DNA of 53,920 bases from a bacterium (GTDB taxonomy: Bacteria; Sysuimicrobiota; Sysuimicrobiia; Sysuimicrobiales; Segetimicrobiaceae), in NCBI GenBank assembly GCA_035691305.1, contig DASSJF010000019.1, positions 1 through 53,920 on the forward strand, in the 5' to 3' direction. This document shows positions 1 through 9,174 of this stretch, one piece after another. The position numbers and the translations under genes are program-made. Positions within the stretch are counted from its first letter, which is position 1. The number at the start of each line of letters is the position of its first letter. The notes under the pieces are model-generated. The model was not told where the DNA came from and made no database searches. It worked only from the letters and a program-made list of their open reading frames with translations.

Positions 1-607
1 CCGCGGCGCGCGCGCCGGCGTCCTTCGGCCCGCCGCCGTCCGCGCCCGCGGCGTCGCGGGTGAGGCCGTCGGGCGGGCTGAGGCCGGCGCGTCCGGCGCG
101 CACCAGGATCTGCTGCACGAGCATCAGCGCGGGGAGCGTTCGAGCCAGTCCGGCCAGAGCGCCGGGCTCCACGTCCCCGGATTCCCCCGCCGTGTCCGCG
201 TCGGGCTCGCCGGCCGCGCGCGCGCCGGCGCGCTCCGCCTGCTTGATCGCCTCCCACCGCGTCACGACGGCGTCGGGTGTGGCCGCGGTCGCGCCGCCGA
301 AAACGTGGGGATGGCGGCGGATCAACTTCTCGACCAGCCCGGCGACGATGTCGTCGATCGTGAAGGCCCCGCGCTCCGCGGCGATTTCGGCGTGGAAGAC
401 CACCTGCAGCAGCAAGTCGCCGAGTTCTTCTTTCAACCGCGCGGGCGCGCCGCTGTCGATCGCCTCGAGCGTCTCGTAGGCTTCCTCGAGAAGAAACGGC
501 CGGAGCGACGCCGGCGTCTGCGCGCGGTCCCACGGGCAGCCGCCGGGGGCCCGCAGCCGCGCCATCGTCGCAACCAGATCCGAGAAATCGGGGCGCCGCG
601 CGCTCAT
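1..607 (-). CDS. mazG: MazG nucleoside triphosphate pyrophosphohydrolase (partial, C-terminus off the left edge)
   Basis: MazG hydrolyses (d)NTPs to NMP and pyrophosphate and is thought to clear abnormal nucleotides. About 202 residues are visible and the frame stays open to base 1. The N-terminus has the family opening (LRAPGGCPWD at 18-27). The metal-binding acidic signature follows as EEAYE (41-45) and EELGD (60-64), with RRHPHVFGG near 97-105. The family is usually about 260 residues, so roughly the last quarter is outside the window. The ATG at 607 overlaps the mfd stop in an ATGA junction, so the two are translationally coupled; mfd-mazG neighbourhood is also known from Firmicutes. After the first MazG domain there is an Ala/Gly-rich linker. 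Identification is secure from the motifs. Confidence 0.93.
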   Translation of the reverse strand, partial: MSARRPDFSDLVATMARLRAPGGCPWDRAQTPASLRPFLLEEAYETLEAIDSGAPARLKEELGDLLLQVVFHAEIAAERGAFTIDDIVAGLVEKLIRRHPHVFGGATAATPDAVVTRWEAIKQAERAGARAAGEPDADTAGESGDVEPGALAGLARTLPALMLVQQILVRAGRAGLSPPDGLTRDAAGADGGGPKDAGARAA

Positions 608-3600
608 TGCCTCACCCCGCGCACCGCCGCCGCGGGCGCCGGAGACGAGCCGACGGGTTCCGCCGGCGCGTCCGAGCCGTGCCGCGTCTCCGCGGCCAGC
701 CACTCCACGAAGCGCGCGACCGTCTGGAGCAGGGTTGCATCGTCGCGGCCCGCCGTGGGAATGACGATGCCTTCCGCGGTCCACCGCAGGCGGCCGCGTG
801 ACTGCGCGATCCGCGTGTGCACGCGCGGGCCGGCGGCGGCCGGGTTCAGGAGGCGCAGGAGGACTCCGCCCGCGCCGCGCGAGACCGCCGCGACTCCCGC
901 GCCGCGTGCGAGCGCCCGCAGGCGGATGATGTCGCCGAGGCGCTGCGCGGGCTCCGGCGGCGGGCCGTAGCGGTCGCGCAGCTCGTCCATCGCCGCCGCG
1001 GCGTCCTCGGGGGTGCGCGCCTCCGCGAGTCGCCGGTACGCCGCGATGCGCTGCGCCGGCACGTCCACGTACGGCTCCGGGAGGTAGGCCGGGACGCCGA
1101 GGTCGACGGTCGGGTCGGGCGTCTCCTCGACGATCTCGCCGCGCAGCTCGCGGATCGCCTCGTCCAAGAGTCGCATGTACAGATCGAACCCGACCGCGGC
1201 GAGGTGCCCGTGCTGCTCGGAACCGAGGATGTTGCCGGCGCCGCGGATCTCGAGATCCCGCATCGCGAGCCGCATCCCGGAACCGAGCTCCACGAACTCC
1301 CGCATCGCAACGAGGCGCTGCTCGGCCTCGGGCGTGAGACGCGCCTCGCGGGGATGCAGCAGGTACGCGTAGGCCTGGCGGTCCGCGCGGCCGACGCGGC
1401 CCCGCAGCTGGTAGAGTTGCGCGAGCCCCAGGAGGTGGGCGTTCTCGATCAAGATCGTGTTGACCCGCGGGATGTCGAGGCCGATTTCGACGATCGTCGT
1501 GCACACGAGCACGTCCGCCCGGCCGCCGAGGAACTCGAGCATGATCCGCTCGAGCTGCGTCTCCGGCATCTGGCCGTGCGCCACCACCACCCGCGCCTCC
1601 GGCACCAGCCGGCGGATCCGCTCTGCGGCGCGGTCGATCGTCTCGACCCGGTTGTGCACGACGTAGACTTGGCCGTCGCGGGCCAGTTCGCGCCGGATCG
1701 CGTCGGCGACGACCGCGGGATCGTCCTCGTGGATGAAGGTGCGGATCGGCTGCCGGGCCTCCGGCGGAGTCTCCATCACGGACAGGTCCCGCAGACCGGC
1801 GAGCGACATGTGCAGCGTGCGCGGGATCGGCGTCGCGGTCAGCGTCAGCACGTCGACCTGGGTGCGCAGCTGCTTGAGGCGCTCCTTATGGCGGACGCCG
1901 AACCGCTGCTCCTCGTCGACCACGACGAGCCCGAGGGAGCGGAACATCACGTTCTTGTTGAGCAGCGCGTGCGTCCCGATGACGACGTCGATCGTTCCGT
2001 CGCGAAGGCCCTCCAGCACCGCCTTCCGCTCCGCCGGCGACCGGAAGCGGCTCAGCATCTCGACGCGAACGGGGAAGGGCGCGAAGCGCTCGTGGAACAC
2101 CGAGTGGTGCTGCTGTGCGAGCAGCGTCGTCGGAACGAGCACCACGACCTGGCGGCCGTCCATCACCGCCTTGAAGGCGGCGCGCAGCGCCACTTCCGTC
2201 TTGCCGTAGCCGACGTCGCCCGCGACCAGGCGGTCCATCGGGCGCCCGGACTCCATGTCCCGCTTCACGTCCTCGATCGCCCTGCGCTGGTCCGGCGTTT
2301 CCTCGTAGAGGAACGTTTCCTCCATCTCGCGCTGCCACGGCGTGTCGGAGCCGAAGGCGTGGCCGCCGGCGCGCTCGCGCGCCGCGTAGAGGTCCAACAG
2401 CTCGCGGGCCATTTCGCGGGTCCGCTCGCGGACGCGGCGCTTCTCGCGCTCCCATTCCGTGCCGCCGAGGCGGTTGATCTGCGGCGCCTGTCCGTCGACG
2501 CCGACGTAGCGCTGGACGAGGGCGATCTGGTCGGTCGGCACGTACAGCGCGTCGCCCTGCGCGTATTCGAGGTGCAGGTAGTCGCGCGCGCCGCCGTCCA
2601 TCGCGAGCCGCTCGAAGCCGCGGTAGACGCCGATGCCGTGGTGCACGTGGACGACCAGGTCGCCGGGGACGAGCTCGGTCCAGCTGGCGAGGCGCGCGCC
2701 GTCCCGGAACCACCGCGGCCGGCTGCGCCGCCGGCGCCACCCCAGGATCTCGCTGTCGCTCACGACGACGAGATCGCCGATCGTAAAGCCCTGCGTCAGC
2801 GGCCGCCCGACGACGGCCGCCGTGCCGGGCTCCGGCGGGACGTCGAGCGTGTCGCGTTCGGCGGCGACGACGCCGTGTTCGGCCAGCAGCTCGCGCACCC
2901 GGTAGGCCTGGCGGCTGGCGACGACGATCCGCTGGCGCGCGGCGATCCACCGCTGCGCCTGCTCGGCAAAGCCTTCTACCTGTCCGGCGAACGACTCCAC
3001 CGTGCCGAACGGCACGGGCGCCGCGACGTAGCGGCTCGGGTCCGGCGGCGTCCGCAGCGTGGAGATCGCCGCTCCCCGGCGGGTCTCGAGCGCCGCGGCG
3101 ACGTCCTCCCACGCAAAGACCGCGAGCGGCGTGCCTTCCGGGATCTGCTCGGTCTCGACCGCGTGGTCGCGCGCCGCCTGCGCCTGCTTGACCAGCGCCG
3201 CGCCCTGTCGCGCCACTTCATCCGGTTCGTCGAGCACGACGACGGCCTCGTCGTCGAAGAGCGCCGGCAGCAGCGTCCCGCCGGGCGCGCCGTCCCGGCC
3301 CGCCGGGGCGGGCCCCGTGTCCCCGCGTGCCGGGAGGATCATGGCCGCCTCGATCGTCTGGGTCGTGCGCTGGGTCTCGGGGTCGAAGAGCCGTACGGAT
3401 TCGATCTCGTCTCCGACCCACTCCGCGCGCACCGGATGATCGTAGGCCGGAGGGTACACGTCGAGGATGCCGCCGCGGACGCTCATCTCGCCGGGCACGT
3501 GGACGAGGTCCACGCGTTCGTAGCCGCCTCCGGCGAGTCGCGCCGTTGCGGTCTCGAACCGGAGGTGCGCCCCGGCGCGGAGATCGACCCGGACGGCGTC

Positions 3601-4020
3601 GAGCCACCGGGGATCCGGCATCGGCACCGCGAGCCCGGCGGCCGACGCGACCGCGATGACCGGATCGGCGCGGCTCAGGGACTCGAGGAGACGATGGCGC
3701 GTGCGCTCGGCGTCGAGCGACAGCGGCTCGCCGGGGAGCGGGGGATCCCACACCTCGACGACGTGCACCGGCGGCGCGTCCGCCGGGAGGAAGGCGGCGA
3801 GATCGTCGGCGAGGCGCTCGGCGTGATCGCGGTCCGGGGCGACGGCGAGCCAGGCGGGGACACGCGGGCCGAGGCGCGTGATCAACGCGGCAAGCAGGCA
3901 TGCCTTTCCCGCGCCGGCCGGGCCCGTGACCCACGGGCGGCGGCCGGCCTCGACGGCCTCGCCAACGACAATAAACTCCCGTCTGCGTTGCAGGACCGGG
4001 AGCACACCGGACAGGGACAT
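604..4020 (-). CDS. mfd: Transcription-repair coupling factor Mfd
   Basis: Mfd is the DNA translocase that removes stalled RNA polymerase and recruits UvrA to lesions. The product has 1138 residues, normal for the family. In order it shows a UvrB-like N-terminal module, a CarD-like RNA-polymerase-interaction domain (about 446-502, WTELVPGDLVVHVHHGIGVY), Walker A GDVGYGKTE (about 601-609), DEEQ box (about 702-705), helicase motifs with QLRGRVGR, and the C-terminal TRCF domain after RGAGNILG. I chose the ATG at 4020 because GGAGG lies 7 nt upstream and the promoter predicted at 4040-4069 starts transcription near 4033, downstream of the two earlier in-frame ATGs at 4059 and 4041. It overlaps mazG by 4 nt and the two probably form one operon. 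Confidence 0.96.
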   Translation of the reverse strand: MSLSGVLPVLQRRREFIVVGEAVEAGRRPWVTGPAGAGKACLLAALITRLGPRVPAWLAVAPDRDHAERLADDLAAFLPADAPPVHVVEVWDPPLPGEPLSLDAERTRHRLLESLSRADPVIAVASAAGLAVPMPDPRWLDAVRVDLRAGAHLRFETATARLAGGGYERVDLVHVPGEMSVRGGILDVYPPAYDHPVRAEWVGDEIESVRLFDPETQRTTQTIEAAMILPARGDTGPAPAGRDGAPGGTLLPALFDDEAVVVLDEPDEVARQGAALVKQAQAARDHAVETEQIPEGTPLAVFAWEDVAAALETRRGAAISTLRTPPDPSRYVAAPVPFGTVESFAGQVEGFAEQAQRWIAARQRIVVASRQAYRVRELLAEHGVVAAERDTLDVPPEPGTAAVVGRPLTQGFTIGDLVVVSDSEILGWRRRRSRPRWFRDGARLASWTELVPGDLVVHVHHGIGVYRGFERLAMDGGARDYLHLEYAQGDALYVPTDQIALVQRYVGVDGQAPQINRLGGTEWEREKRRVRERTREMARELLDLYAARERAGGHAFGSDTPWQREMEETFLYEETPDQRRAIEDVKRDMESGRPMDRLVAGDVGYGKTEVALRAAFKAVMDGRQVVVLVPTTLLAQQHHSVFHERFAPFPVRVEMLSRFRSPAERKAVLEGLRDGTIDVVIGTHALLNKNVMFRSLGLVVVDEEQRFGVRHKERLKQLRTQVDVLTLTATPIPRTLHMSLAGLRDLSVMETPPEARQPIRTFIHEDDPAVVADAIRRELARDGQVYVVHNRVETIDRAAERIRRLVPEARVVVAHGQMPETQLERIMLEFLGGRADVLVCTTIVEIGLDIPRVNTILIENAHLLGLAQLYQLRGRVGRADRQAYAYLLHPREARLTPEAEQRLVAMREFVELGSGMRLAMRDLEIRGAGNILGSEQHGHLAAVGFDLYMRLLDEAIRELRGEIVEETPDPTVDLGVPAYLPEPYVDVPAQRIAAYRRLAEARTPEDAAAAMDELRDRYGPPPEPAQRLGDIIRLRALARGAGVAAVSRGAGGVLLRLLNPAAAGPRVHTRIAQSRGRLRWTAEGIVIPTAGRDDATLLQTVARFVEWLAAETRHGSDAPAEPVGSSPAPAAAVRGVRQ

Positions 4021-4039
4021 CACGCGGCCTCCGCCCGCC

Positions 4040-4069
4040 ATTGTACGAGAGGGCGGCAAAACGCGTCAA
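4040..4069 (-). promoter_or_regulatory. Sigma70-type promoter of mfd-mazG
   Basis: On the minus strand TTGACG (4069-4064) and TACAAT (4045-4040) are separated by 18 bp. Transcription would start near 4033, 13 nt before the chosen mfd start and just upstream of its GGAGG. This is sequence inspection only. Confidence 0.7.
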
Positions 4070-4093
4070 ATAAGATGCGGTCGGCGCGGGAAC

Positions 4094-5869
4094 TTACGAG
4101 CGCGTCGGTCGGGGGCGAGCCTCCTCCGTTACTCGGCGGCCCCGGTACCAATTCGTGATCGGCAGTCGGCGGTCGCGGCCGAAGGCCTTCGGCGTGATCT
4201 TGATTCCGGGCGGCGCCTGCCGGCGCTTGTATTCGCTCGCGTCCACCATGCGGATCACGCGCGCCACGGTGGCCGGATCGAAGCCGCGCGCCGCGATCTC
4301 CTCGGCGGAGCGATCGTCCTCGACGTAGAGGCGCAGGATCGGATCGAGGACCTCGTACGGAGGCAGCGTGTCCTGGTCGGTCTGCTGCGCCCGCAGTTCG
4401 GCGGTTGGCGCGCGCGCGATGACGCCGGCCGGGATCACCTCGCTCGGTCCGCGCCCGTTCCGCCAGCGCGCCAGCCGCCAGAGGAGCGTCTTGGGCACGT
4501 CTTTGACGACCGCGAACCCGCCCGCCATGTCTCCGTACAACGTCGCGTAGCCGACGCTCATCTCGCTCTTGTTGCCGGTCGTGAGCACGAGCCACCCGAA
4601 CTTGTTCGACAGCGCCATGAGGAGCGTGCCGCGGATTCGCGCCTGGACATTCTCTTCGGTCTCGTCGGGCGCCCGGCCGGCGAACGGGTCCGCGAGCGCG
4701 GCTCCGTACGCGTCGACGATCGGTTCGATCGGCAGTTCGACGGTCCGGATGCCGAGCGCCTGGGTGAGCGCCGCGGTGTACCGCCGGCTTTCGTCGGAGG
4801 TGAATCGCGACGGCATCGGCACGCCGGTCACGGCCTCGGGGCCGAGCGCGTCGACCGCGATCGCGGCGACCAGCGACGAGTCGACGCCGCCGCTGAGCGC
4901 AACGACGACGCCGCGGAACCGGTTCTTCCGGACGTAGTCGCGTGTCCCGAGCACGAGCGCGCGGTAGACTTCCTCCACCTCATCGGGCGGCGTGTTCTCG
5001 GCCGCGGCGGGCAGCGCCGGGCGCGCGGGGTCGGACGGTTCGGTGGAGAGCGTGTACACCGGCGCCCGCAGGCCCTCGTCCGCCGGCGCGTCGGCCGTGC
5101 GGATTGGATTGTAGCGGCGCAGCGTGCGGATCGCCTCGACGTCGATGTCGGTGACGATCAGGCTCTCCTCGAAGGCCGGACCCCGCGCCGGGATGTTGCC
5201 GGCCGCGTCGACGACGAAGCCCAGGCCGTCGAAGACAAGTTCGTCCTGTCCGCCGACCATGTTGTTGTAGGCGATCGCGATCGCGTAGTCGCGCGCGCGG
5301 ATCCGCAGCATCTCCTCGCGCTGCCGCCATTTGCCCATGTGGTAGGGCGACCCGTTGATGTTGACGGCGACGAGGGCGCCCGCCAGCGCCTGGGCAAGCA
5401 GCGGGCCGCCGGGCGACCAGACATCTTCGCACACCGTCACGCCCACCGGTACCCCGCGGACGACGAAGACCGGCGCGTCGGCGCCGGGTTGGAAGTAGCG
5501 CTTCTCGTCGAAGACGCCGTAGTTCGGGAGCCGCATCTTACGGTACATCCCGGCGATCCGGCCGCCGGCGAGAACCGCGGCGGCGTTGTACAGGTGCTCG
5601 CCCGAATCCACGCAACCCACGACCGCGGCGCTGCGGGTCGCGTGCCGGGCGATCTCCTGGAGGCACGCGGAGCTTTCTTCGATGAAGTCGGCTTTGATCA
5701 GCAGGTCTTCGGGCGGATAGCCGGGGACGGCCAGTTCCGGGAACGACACCACGTCGGCCCCGAGGGCCTGCGCCTCGTCGAGGCGCTCGATGATCTTGCG
5801 CGTGTTGCCCTCGAAGTCCCCGACGGTGGGGTTGATCTGGGCCATCGCGATCCGAAATCGCGGCGTCAT
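4094..5869 (-). CDS. nadE: Glutamine-dependent NAD+ synthetase
   Basis: It makes NAD+ from nicotinate adenine dinucleotide, ATP and glutamine-derived ammonia, the last step of NAD synthesis. The 591 residues hold two domains. The N-terminal nitrilase-type glutaminase has the triad Glu45 (FPELAVPGYPP), Lys111 (RKMRLPNYG) and Cys147 (GVTVCEDVW). The C-terminal synthetase has the ATP P-loop SGGVDS at 326-331 and TGNKSE and the GDMAGG motif further on. The presence of the glutaminase domain makes it the two-domain form rather than the ammonia-only NadE. A consensus -10 (TATAAT) ends 10 nt before the ATG, so the message is expected to have almost no 5' leader. It follows lysE at a distance of 24 nt, so read-through from the upstream operon is also possible. 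Confidence 0.95.
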   Translation of the reverse strand: MTPRFRIAMAQINPTVGDFEGNTRKIIERLDEAQALGADVVSFPELAVPGYPPEDLLIKADFIEESSACLQEIARHATRSAAVVGCVDSGEHLYNAAAVLAGGRIAGMYRKMRLPNYGVFDEKRYFQPGADAPVFVVRGVPVGVTVCEDVWSPGGPLLAQALAGALVAVNINGSPYHMGKWRQREEMLRIRARDYAIAIAYNNMVGGQDELVFDGLGFVVDAAGNIPARGPAFEESLIVTDIDVEAIRTLRRYNPIRTADAPADEGLRAPVYTLSTEPSDPARPALPAAAENTPPDEVEEVYRALVLGTRDYVRKNRFRGVVVALSGGVDSSLVAAIAVDALGPEAVTGVPMPSRFTSDESRRYTAALTQALGIRTVELPIEPIVDAYGAALADPFAGRAPDETEENVQARIRGTLLMALSNKFGWLVLTTGNKSEMSVGYATLYGDMAGGFAVVKDVPKTLLWRLARWRNGRGPSEVIPAGVIARAPTAELRAQQTDQDTLPPYEVLDPILRLYVEDDRSAEEIAARGFDPATVARVIRMVDASEYKRRQAPPGIKITPKAFGRDRRLPITNWYRGRRVTEEARPRPTRS

Positions 5870-5879
5870 GGCGCCTTCA

Positions 5880-5885
5880 ATTATA
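5880..5885 (-). promoter_or_regulatory. Consensus -10 box immediately upstream of nadE
   Basis: A perfect TATAAT on the minus strand ends 10 nt before the nadE ATG. The hexamer 17 bp further upstream (GAGGAG) does not resemble TTGACA and lies in the lysE 3' end. If used, the transcript would begin only a few bases before the start codon. Confidence 0.5.
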
Positions 5886-5893
5886 ACACGGGC

Positions 5894-6556
5894 CTACCGG
5901 CCCTCCTCCGCGGCGAGCCGCAGGCCCGCGCCGATCAGCACCGCGCCGGTGACGCGGTCGAGCGCGCGGGCGACCGCCGGACGGCGCAGCAGCCGGCCCA
6001 CCGAGCGGGTGGCGACGATCAGGAGGCCGAGCCAGAGCACGCTGAGCCCGACATGCACGGCCACGAGCAGCGCGATCCACGGCGCCACGGCGACGCCGGC
6101 CGGTACGAACTGGGGCAGGAAGCTGATGAAGAAGACACCGACCTTCGGGTTGGTCACGTTGGACAAGAGGCCCCGCCAGAACCAGACGCGGTCGTGGTCA
6201 TCGCCGCCCCCGGTCGGGCCCGCGGCGCGCGGAGAGACCGCGGCCGCGCCGGGGTCCGCCGGCATCCGCGGGCGGCGCACGAAGACGGTGAGGCCGAGCC
6301 AGACGAGCCAGGCCGCGCCGGCCGCGCGCAGCGCCGCGTACGCGGTGTGCGAAGCGGCCAGTACCGCGCTGATGCCGAGCGCCGCCGCGAGGCCCCACAC
6401 CAGCAGTCCGGTGCAGATGCCCGCGGAGGTATAGGCTCCGCGACGCGCGCCCTCGACGGCGGCGGTGCGCAGGACGAGCGCGGTGTCGGGGCCGGGCGTC
6501 GCGATCAGGACGCCGCCCGCGGCGACGAATGCCATCAGCGCGATCAGCGGGGTCAC
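5894..6556 (-). CDS. LysE/RhtB-family amino-acid exporter
   Basis: Predicted inner-membrane efflux protein of 220 residues, the usual length for LysE/RhtB translocators, which export amino acids or their derivatives. The N-terminus carries the family signature around residues 14-30 (AGGVLIATPGPD). The centre has SNVTNPKVGVFFISFLPQF, also typical, and about six hydrophobic segments are visible. Translation starts at a GTG (6556) that overlaps the TGA of the beta-lactamase-like gene (GTGA), so the two are coupled. It ends an apparent operon of peptide binding protein, two permeases, serine hydrolase and exporter. The substrate cannot be told from sequence. Confidence 0.87.
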   Translation of the reverse strand: MTPLIALMAFVAAGGVLIATPGPDTALVLRTAAVEGARRGAYTSAGICTGLLVWGLAAALGISAVLAASHTAYAALRAAGAAWLVWLGLTVFVRRPRMPADPGAAAVSPRAAGPTGGGDDHDRVWFWRGLLSNVTNPKVGVFFISFLPQFVPAGVAVAPWIALLVAVHVGLSVLWLGLLIVATRSVGRLLRRPAVARALDRVTGAVLIGAGLRLAAEEGR

Positions 6557-7344
6557 GACGCGCCGCCCGCCGCACAAAACTCCACGATCGCCCGCCCGAT
6601 ACGCTGGATCGCCAGCCATCCGAGGGGCGGCGCGCCGATCTCGTTGATGTACACCGACGCCACCACGGGGCCGGAGGGCAGGTACAGGATGCCGCTGTCG
6701 TTCTCGACGCCGGTCATGTTGCCGGTCTTGTTCGCCGCGGGGGTATCGGGCGGCAGCCACGCCGGGAGCTTGTAGAGCAGCTGCTGTCGGCGCAGCATCG
6801 TCAGCGCCACCTCGGTGGAGGCCGCCGACAGCAGCGTCCCGGCCTGGAGCCGCGCGAGCAGATCGGCGGTTTCGCGGGGCGTCGAAACGTTGTCGCGGCC
6901 GCGGGTGCGGGCCTCGAAATCGAACATCCGCCGGCCGAGAATCGTTCCCGGCCACCCGGACGTCCGGCAGTACTCGGTGATGCGGTCCAATCCCAGCAGG
7001 TCGATGATCATGTTCGTCGCGCGGTTGTCGCTCACGATGATCATGAGCGTCGCGGCGTCGCGCAGCGTGTACCCGCGCGGCGAGAGGTACTGGATCACGC
7101 CGCTCCCGGCGGCACGGTCGCCGGCATTGACCCGTACCGCCTCGTTCCAGCCGTGCTCGCCGCGGTCGACCGCCGCCGCGAGCGCGGCGAGGATCGGGAC
7201 CTTGATCACGCTGGCGGTCGAAAAGCGCTCGTCGGCCCTGTGGGACGCGAACACCCGCCCGCCGGGGTCGCAGATGTGGCACCCGAGCCGTCCCGGCGTC
7301 TCCTCCGCGACCTGGCGCACGACGTCGATCAGGGCCGGCTTCAT
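6553..7344 (-). CDS. Class A beta-lactamase-like serine hydrolase
   Basis: The 263 residues have the class A/PBP-like active-site set: S45-V-I-K48 (SxxK), S105-D-N107 (SDN) and K206-T-G208 (KTG). The usual ExxLN of the omega loop is not in place. The loop before the STP motif (154-156) is short, and its only glutamate is Glu144, so true beta-lactam hydrolysis is uncertain and another amide or ester substrate is possible. I see no signal peptide at the N-terminus (MKPALIDVVRQ), unusual for a periplasmic or extracellular lactamase. The gene lies 12 nt downstream of a peptide-importer permease and overlaps the next gene, lysE. A second homologue lies at 52692-53747. Confidence 0.82.
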   Translation of the reverse strand: MKPALIDVVRQVAEETPGRLGCHICDPGGRVFASHRADERFSTASVIKVPILAALAAAVDRGEHGWNEAVRVNAGDRAAGSGVIQYLSPRGYTLRDAATLMIIVSDNRATNMIIDLLGLDRITEYCRTSGWPGTILGRRMFDFEARTRGRDNVSTPRETADLLARLQAGTLLSAASTEVALTMLRRQQLLYKLPAWLPPDTPAANKTGNMTGVENDSGILYLPSGPVVASVYINEIGAPPLGWLAIQRIGRAIVEFCAAGGAS

Positions 7345-7356
7345 CGGTCTGCCTCC

Positions 7357-8181
7357 CTAAAGTCGGGGGTCGAGGATGTCCCGCAGTCCATCCCCGAGCA
7401 GATTGAATCCCAACACGGCGAGCGAGATCGCGAGCCCCGGGAACACGGCGACGTGCGGGGCCGAGACCATGAACTCCCGCGCTTCGTTCAGCATCGTGCC
7501 CCAGTCCGGCGCCGGCGGCGGCGTGCCCGCCCCGAGAAACGAGAGGCCGGCGTCGATCACGATCGCGCTTGCGAACCCCAGGGTCGCCTGCACCAGCACC
7601 GGCGCCACGCAGTTCGGCAGCACGTGCCGGCGCAGGATCGCGGCGTCCGTCTGGCCGAGCGCGCGGGCCGCCTCGACGTACTCTTCCTGGCGGCGCACGA
7701 GCACCGCGCCGCGGGTCACGCGCGCGAACACCGGCACGTAGACCACGCCGATCGCGATGATGCCGCTCACCGTGCCCAACCCGAGTGCCGCGACCAGCCC
7801 GATCGCCAGCAGCAGGCCGGGAAACGCGAGGATCGCGTCCATGCAGCGCATCACGAGGGCGTCGAAGGCCCCGCCGATATATCCCGCGGCCGCACCGAGC
7901 GGCACGCCCGACGCGGTGGCCAGGAGCATCGAGGCGAGGCCGACCGTGATCGAGAGCCGCGTGCCGTAGACGACCCGCGACCAGACGTCGCGCCCGAACT
8001 CGTCGGTGCCAAACCAGTGCTGCGCCGTTGGGGGCTGGAGCGCCTGGGACATCTGCATGCCGAGCGGGTCCTGGGTCCGCCACCAGGGCGCCCCCGCGGC
8101 GGCTGCGAGCATTACCGCCACCACGACCGCGCCGGCGATCCCGAGGCGGTGGCGGAGGAAGCGGGCCCGCCGCCGCTTCAT
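7357..8181 (-). CDS. Dipeptide/oligopeptide ABC transporter permease (DppC type)
   Basis: Inner-membrane permease of a PepT-family peptide importer, 274 residues. It has an N-terminal basic stretch and first membrane helix, then the family hallmark HWFGTDEFGRDVWSR. The cytoplasmic EAA loop is EYVEAARALGQTDAAILRRHVLPN, shown here in its key residues EAARALG. The C-terminus ends in GLRDILDPRL, typical for DppC/OppC. The ATG at 8181 overlaps the stop of the dppB-like gene (ATGA). No ATPase gene (DppD/DppF) follows; a serine hydrolase and an exporter come next. The ATPases must be encoded elsewhere. Confidence 0.93.
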   Translation of the reverse strand: MKRRRARFLRHRLGIAGAVVVAVMLAAAAGAPWWRTQDPLGMQMSQALQPPTAQHWFGTDEFGRDVWSRVVYGTRLSITVGLASMLLATASGVPLGAAAGYIGGAFDALVMRCMDAILAFPGLLLAIGLVAALGLGTVSGIIAIGVVYVPVFARVTRGAVLVRRQEEYVEAARALGQTDAAILRRHVLPNCVAPVLVQATLGFASAIVIDAGLSFLGAGTPPPAPDWGTMLNEAREFMVSAPHVAVFPGLAISLAVLGFNLLGDGLRDILDPRL

Positions 8182-9122
8182 CCGAAGCGGATCCGGGGGT
8201 TCATCACGGCGTACACCAGATCCACGAGCAGCTGGACGGCGGCCGCGAGTACGGCGACGACGAGAATGCCGCCCTGCAGCACGGGGTAGTCGCGGCTCTG
8301 CACCGACTGGACGATGAGCTGGCCGACCCCGGGCCAAGCGAAGATCTGTTCGGTGATGACTGCGCCGCCGAGCAGCACGCTCACCTGGACCCCAAGCACC
8401 GTAAGCGTCGGCAGGAGCGCGTTGCGGAGGATGTGGCGGGCGATGACGCGCGCGAACCGCAGGCCCTTGGCCCGCGCGGTGCGCACGTACTCGCGCCCGA
8501 GCTCTTCGAGGATGTCCGAGCGTACCATCCGCGTCAGCGCCCCGGCGAGGCCGAGCCCGAGCGTCACCGCGGGCAGCACCATGTGCCGCAGCGCGTCGCC
8601 GGGGTCGCGGCCGACCGGCACGTACCCGATCGACGGGAAGACGCGCCAGTGCAGCGAGAACAGCAAGATCAGCATCACGCCGAGCCAGAACGACGGAATC
8701 GACACGCCGCCGAGGGCGATCGCCATGGCGCCAAGGTCGAGGGCCGAGTTGCGGCGGACGGCGGCCAGAACGCCCGCCGGCAGCGCGATGCAGAGCCCGA
8801 CGATGATCGCCGCCGCGGTGAGTTCGAGCGTGACCGGCAGCTTCTGGCCCAGAATAACCGACACCGGCTGGTGCGTTCGCACCGACTCGCCGAGGTTGCC
8901 GCGCAGGGCCCCGCCGACCCACCCCGCGTACTGCTCGAGCAGCGGGCGGTCGAGGCCCATGGCGTGGCGCAGGCTCCGCTGCGTCGTCTGGTCTACCTCC
9001 GTGCCGAGGATCGCGACGACCGGATCGCCCGGGATGAGATGGACGAACGAAAAGACGATCACGGACATCAAGGCGAGGACCAGGGCGAGGGCGAGCAGGC
9101 GGCCCCGCAGGTAGCGGATCAC
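8178..9122 (-). CDS. Dipeptide/oligopeptide ABC transporter permease (DppB type)
   Basis: Inner-membrane permease partner of the DppC-like protein, 314 residues as usual. It opens with MIRYLRGRLL and a long hydrophobic helix, followed by the DppB signature HLIPGDPV. The EAA loop lies in the segment EYVRTARAKGL, and the C-terminus has VDLVYAVMNPRIRFG. About six transmembrane segments are visible. It starts 52 nt after the end of the substrate-binding-protein gene and overlaps the next permease by 4 nt, so the three form an operon. Confidence 0.94.
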   Translation of the reverse strand: MIRYLRGRLLALALVLALMSVIVFSFVHLIPGDPVVAILGTEVDQTTQRSLRHAMGLDRPLLEQYAGWVGGALRGNLGESVRTHQPVSVILGQKLPVTLELTAAAIIVGLCIALPAGVLAAVRRNSALDLGAMAIALGGVSIPSFWLGVMLILLFSLHWRVFPSIGYVPVGRDPGDALRHMVLPAVTLGLGLAGALTRMVRSDILEELGREYVRTARAKGLRFARVIARHILRNALLPTLTVLGVQVSVLLGGAVITEQIFAWPGVGQLIVQSVQSRDYPVLQGGILVVAVLAAAVQLLVDLVYAVMNPRIRFG

Positions 9123-9174
9123 GGGTCAGCGTGACGGGGAGCCGCGACGCGGCTCCCCCGGTCACACGGGCGCG

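Noticed and set aside
817-4158. A plus-strand open frame of over 1100 codons opposite mfd, and several similar long frames (3878-6775, 6529-8289, 9280-12591, 14522-17428)
   Set aside because: They mirror real genes on the other strand. Their translations are Arg/Ala/Gly-rich without domains, as expected for antisense frames in GC-rich coding DNA.
6553-7344. Antibiotic-resistance gene on a mobile element
   Set aside because: No transposase, integron or repeat nearby; base composition matches the neighbours and the active site lacks the normal omega-loop Glu.
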